Assembly (NCBI GenBank): GCA_016721005.1
Contig: JADKJM010000009.1
Coordinates: forward strand, 186,001 to 250,000
Direction of reading: 5' to 3'
DNA: 64,000 nt
Source of the DNA: Flavobacteriales bacterium
GTDB taxonomy: Bacteria > Bacteroidota > Bacteroidia > Flavobacteriales_F > PHOS-HE28
This document shows, in pieces, positions 63,104-64,000 of the stretch. Every line of letters starts with the position of its first letter. Position 1 is the stretch's first letter. The notes below the pieces were generated by a model, which worked only from the letters and a program-made list of their open reading frames with translations, had not been told where the DNA came from and made no database searches. Made by a program: the position numbers and the translations under genes.

Positions 63104-64000
63104 ATGCAAACTGCCCGAACCCCAGATGATGCGCTCCGCAGTGGATGCGGGTTGGTTGTACTCTGCATGCTTGCGCTCCAAGGTTGGTCACAAGTATCCT
63201 TCTCCACACCGGTACCCTTCAGCCAGAATCTCAATTATCCGCAGCCATTTCTCACCTCATTTCTAGACCAAGGCCGGAATCTGGTCCTTTCTAGTCCCAA
63301 GACAAATCGTTTTGTTGCCTTTCGCATAGAGGGTGATACTGTTGTCGAACCTCGCGAGCTTCTACTTCCTGATCGCCCCCGTGGGCAAGTCGCATTGGCG
63401 GACATGAACGGTGACGGCAGGCCGGACGTGGTGGCCGAGGAATTCACATATGGCTCGGTGACGTTGATCGACATCGCGTTATACCTCAACTTGGGAAATG
63501 GCCATTTAGGACCACGTATCGCAGCGCGGATCAATGTGGACTACTTCTCGGGAGCGCCCATGGCATTCGGAGACATTAATGGTGATGGCAGGGCTGATGT
63601 TGTGTATCGAAGGCCGTGGTCGTATTCGTCCAGCACCAATACGCTTGAGGACGTCAGCCAAGGCCAGGTGGACTTGGGTTACAGCGTTACCTCCGTCATC
63701 TGCGACGACTTGAACAATGATGGCATTGACGAGATCATCTTCAGTTCCGGCACCCAAATGGGGTGGGTGTCATACTTCAACCTCGCCGTTCCGCAAACCC
63801 AGTTGTTCTCGCTGGCGACTAGTCCAGCTGTGATCCTCTGTGTTCAGGTCGCGGATGTCAATGGCGATGGGATTTTGGACGTTTTCTTTCAAAGTGTATA
63901 CCCTTTCCAAAGCCGCGTTATTCTTCAGACCGCCCCAATGGTCTTCAGCCCTGGACCTTACCTACTGCTTCCGTCATCGGGCTATCCGGGCCGCAGTGGT
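63104..64000 (+). CDS. FG-GAP/VCBS-repeat surface protein (5' part, runs off window)
   Basis: 299 codons visible, no stop before the end. A signal-like stretch (LRSGCGLVVLCMLALQGWSQ) follows a hydrophilic start; the ATG at 63104 is the best choice, although the n-region is long. Calcium-binding FG-GAP motifs recur: DMNGDGRPDVV, DINGDGRADVV, DLNNDGIDEI, DVNGDGILDVF, spaced ~50-60 residues as in a beta-propeller. Such proteins are usually exported, in Bacteroidota often by T9SS; a sorting tail would lie beyond the window. Confidence 0.8.
   Translation, partial: MQTARTPDDALRSGCGLVVLCMLALQGWSQVSFSTPVPFSQNLNYPQPFLTSFLDQGRNLVLSSPKTNRFVAFRIEGDTVVEPRELLLPDRPRGQVALADMNGDGRPDVVAEEFTYGSVTLIDIALYLNLGNGHLGPRIAARINVDYFSGAPMAFGDINGDGRADVVYRRPWSYSSSTNTLEDVSQGQVDLGYSVTSVICDDLNNDGIDEIIFSSGTQMGWVSYFNLAVPQTQLFSLATSPAVILCVQVADVNGDGILDVFFQSVYPFQSRVILQTAPMVFSPGPYLLLPSSGYPGRSG

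Overview
The window looks like a chromosome segment of a GC-rich member of the Bacteroidota, probably Flavobacteriales. Supporting this are C-terminal type IX secretion (T9SS) sorting tails, a TamB gene followed by a lipoprotein-type BamA/TamA homologue, a fused B12-dependent acyl-CoA mutase (IcmF type), a FISUMP-domain protein, TPR-linked class III adenylate cyclases, and a kdp operon carrying a porin and a split KdpD. There are no rRNA or tRNA genes that I can see, no CRISPR array and no convincing prophage.

Layout. 1-3.4 kb: a T9SS protein tail, an adenylate cyclase, a decayed cyclase fragment, two small periplasmic proteins and an outer-membrane barrel. 3.9-7.5 kb: a receiver protein, a sigma54-type response regulator and a CHASE3 histidine kinase. 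7.6-16 kb: an envelope/stress set (DUF1328, YtxH, holin-like protein, lipoprotein, AI-2E-type permease, AsmA-like protein), split by an IS630 element; two of these genes share a 16-bp palindrome upstream. 16-25 kb: a methyltransferase, then tamB (cut by an IS5 element with a TTA duplication) and its BamA-like partner. 25-30.7 kb: two TPR adenylate cyclases, a deleted third one and a second IS630 element. 30.9-40.3 kb: TPR protein, secreted proteins, universal stress protein, several gene fragments and a shortened IS5 copy. 40.5-50.3 kb: kdp potassium uptake operon with its sensors and a sigma54-type activator in place of KdpE. 50.5-57.4 kb: accessory DNA, with a RhuM remnant, a 21-bp minisatellite gene, and a putative defence operon (P-loop ATPase, m5C methyltransferase, BsuBI/PstI-type endonuclease, DUF559 nuclease). 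57.6-63 kb: icmF with a PIN toxin-like module wedged between two versions of its 3' end. 63.1 kb to the end: an FG-GAP surface protein running off the window.

The most unusual theme is the in-frame insertion of short palindromic elements into protein-coding genes. Several unrelated palindrome types sit inside reading frames of two cyclase genes, an icmF fragment and icmF itself. The largest (60165-60728) carries a complete Vsr-like DUF559 endonuclease domain between REP-like palindromes, all read through in frame inside the mutase. This resembles a palindrome-mobilising nuclease element that has landed in a linker of a metabolic enzyme and been tolerated there.

Many genes are frameshifted or cut (kdpC, the DUF559 protein, both IS5 copies, one IS630 copy). 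Some single-base frameshifts could be sequencing errors; the IS insertions, the internal deletions and the palindrome insertions cannot be explained that way.
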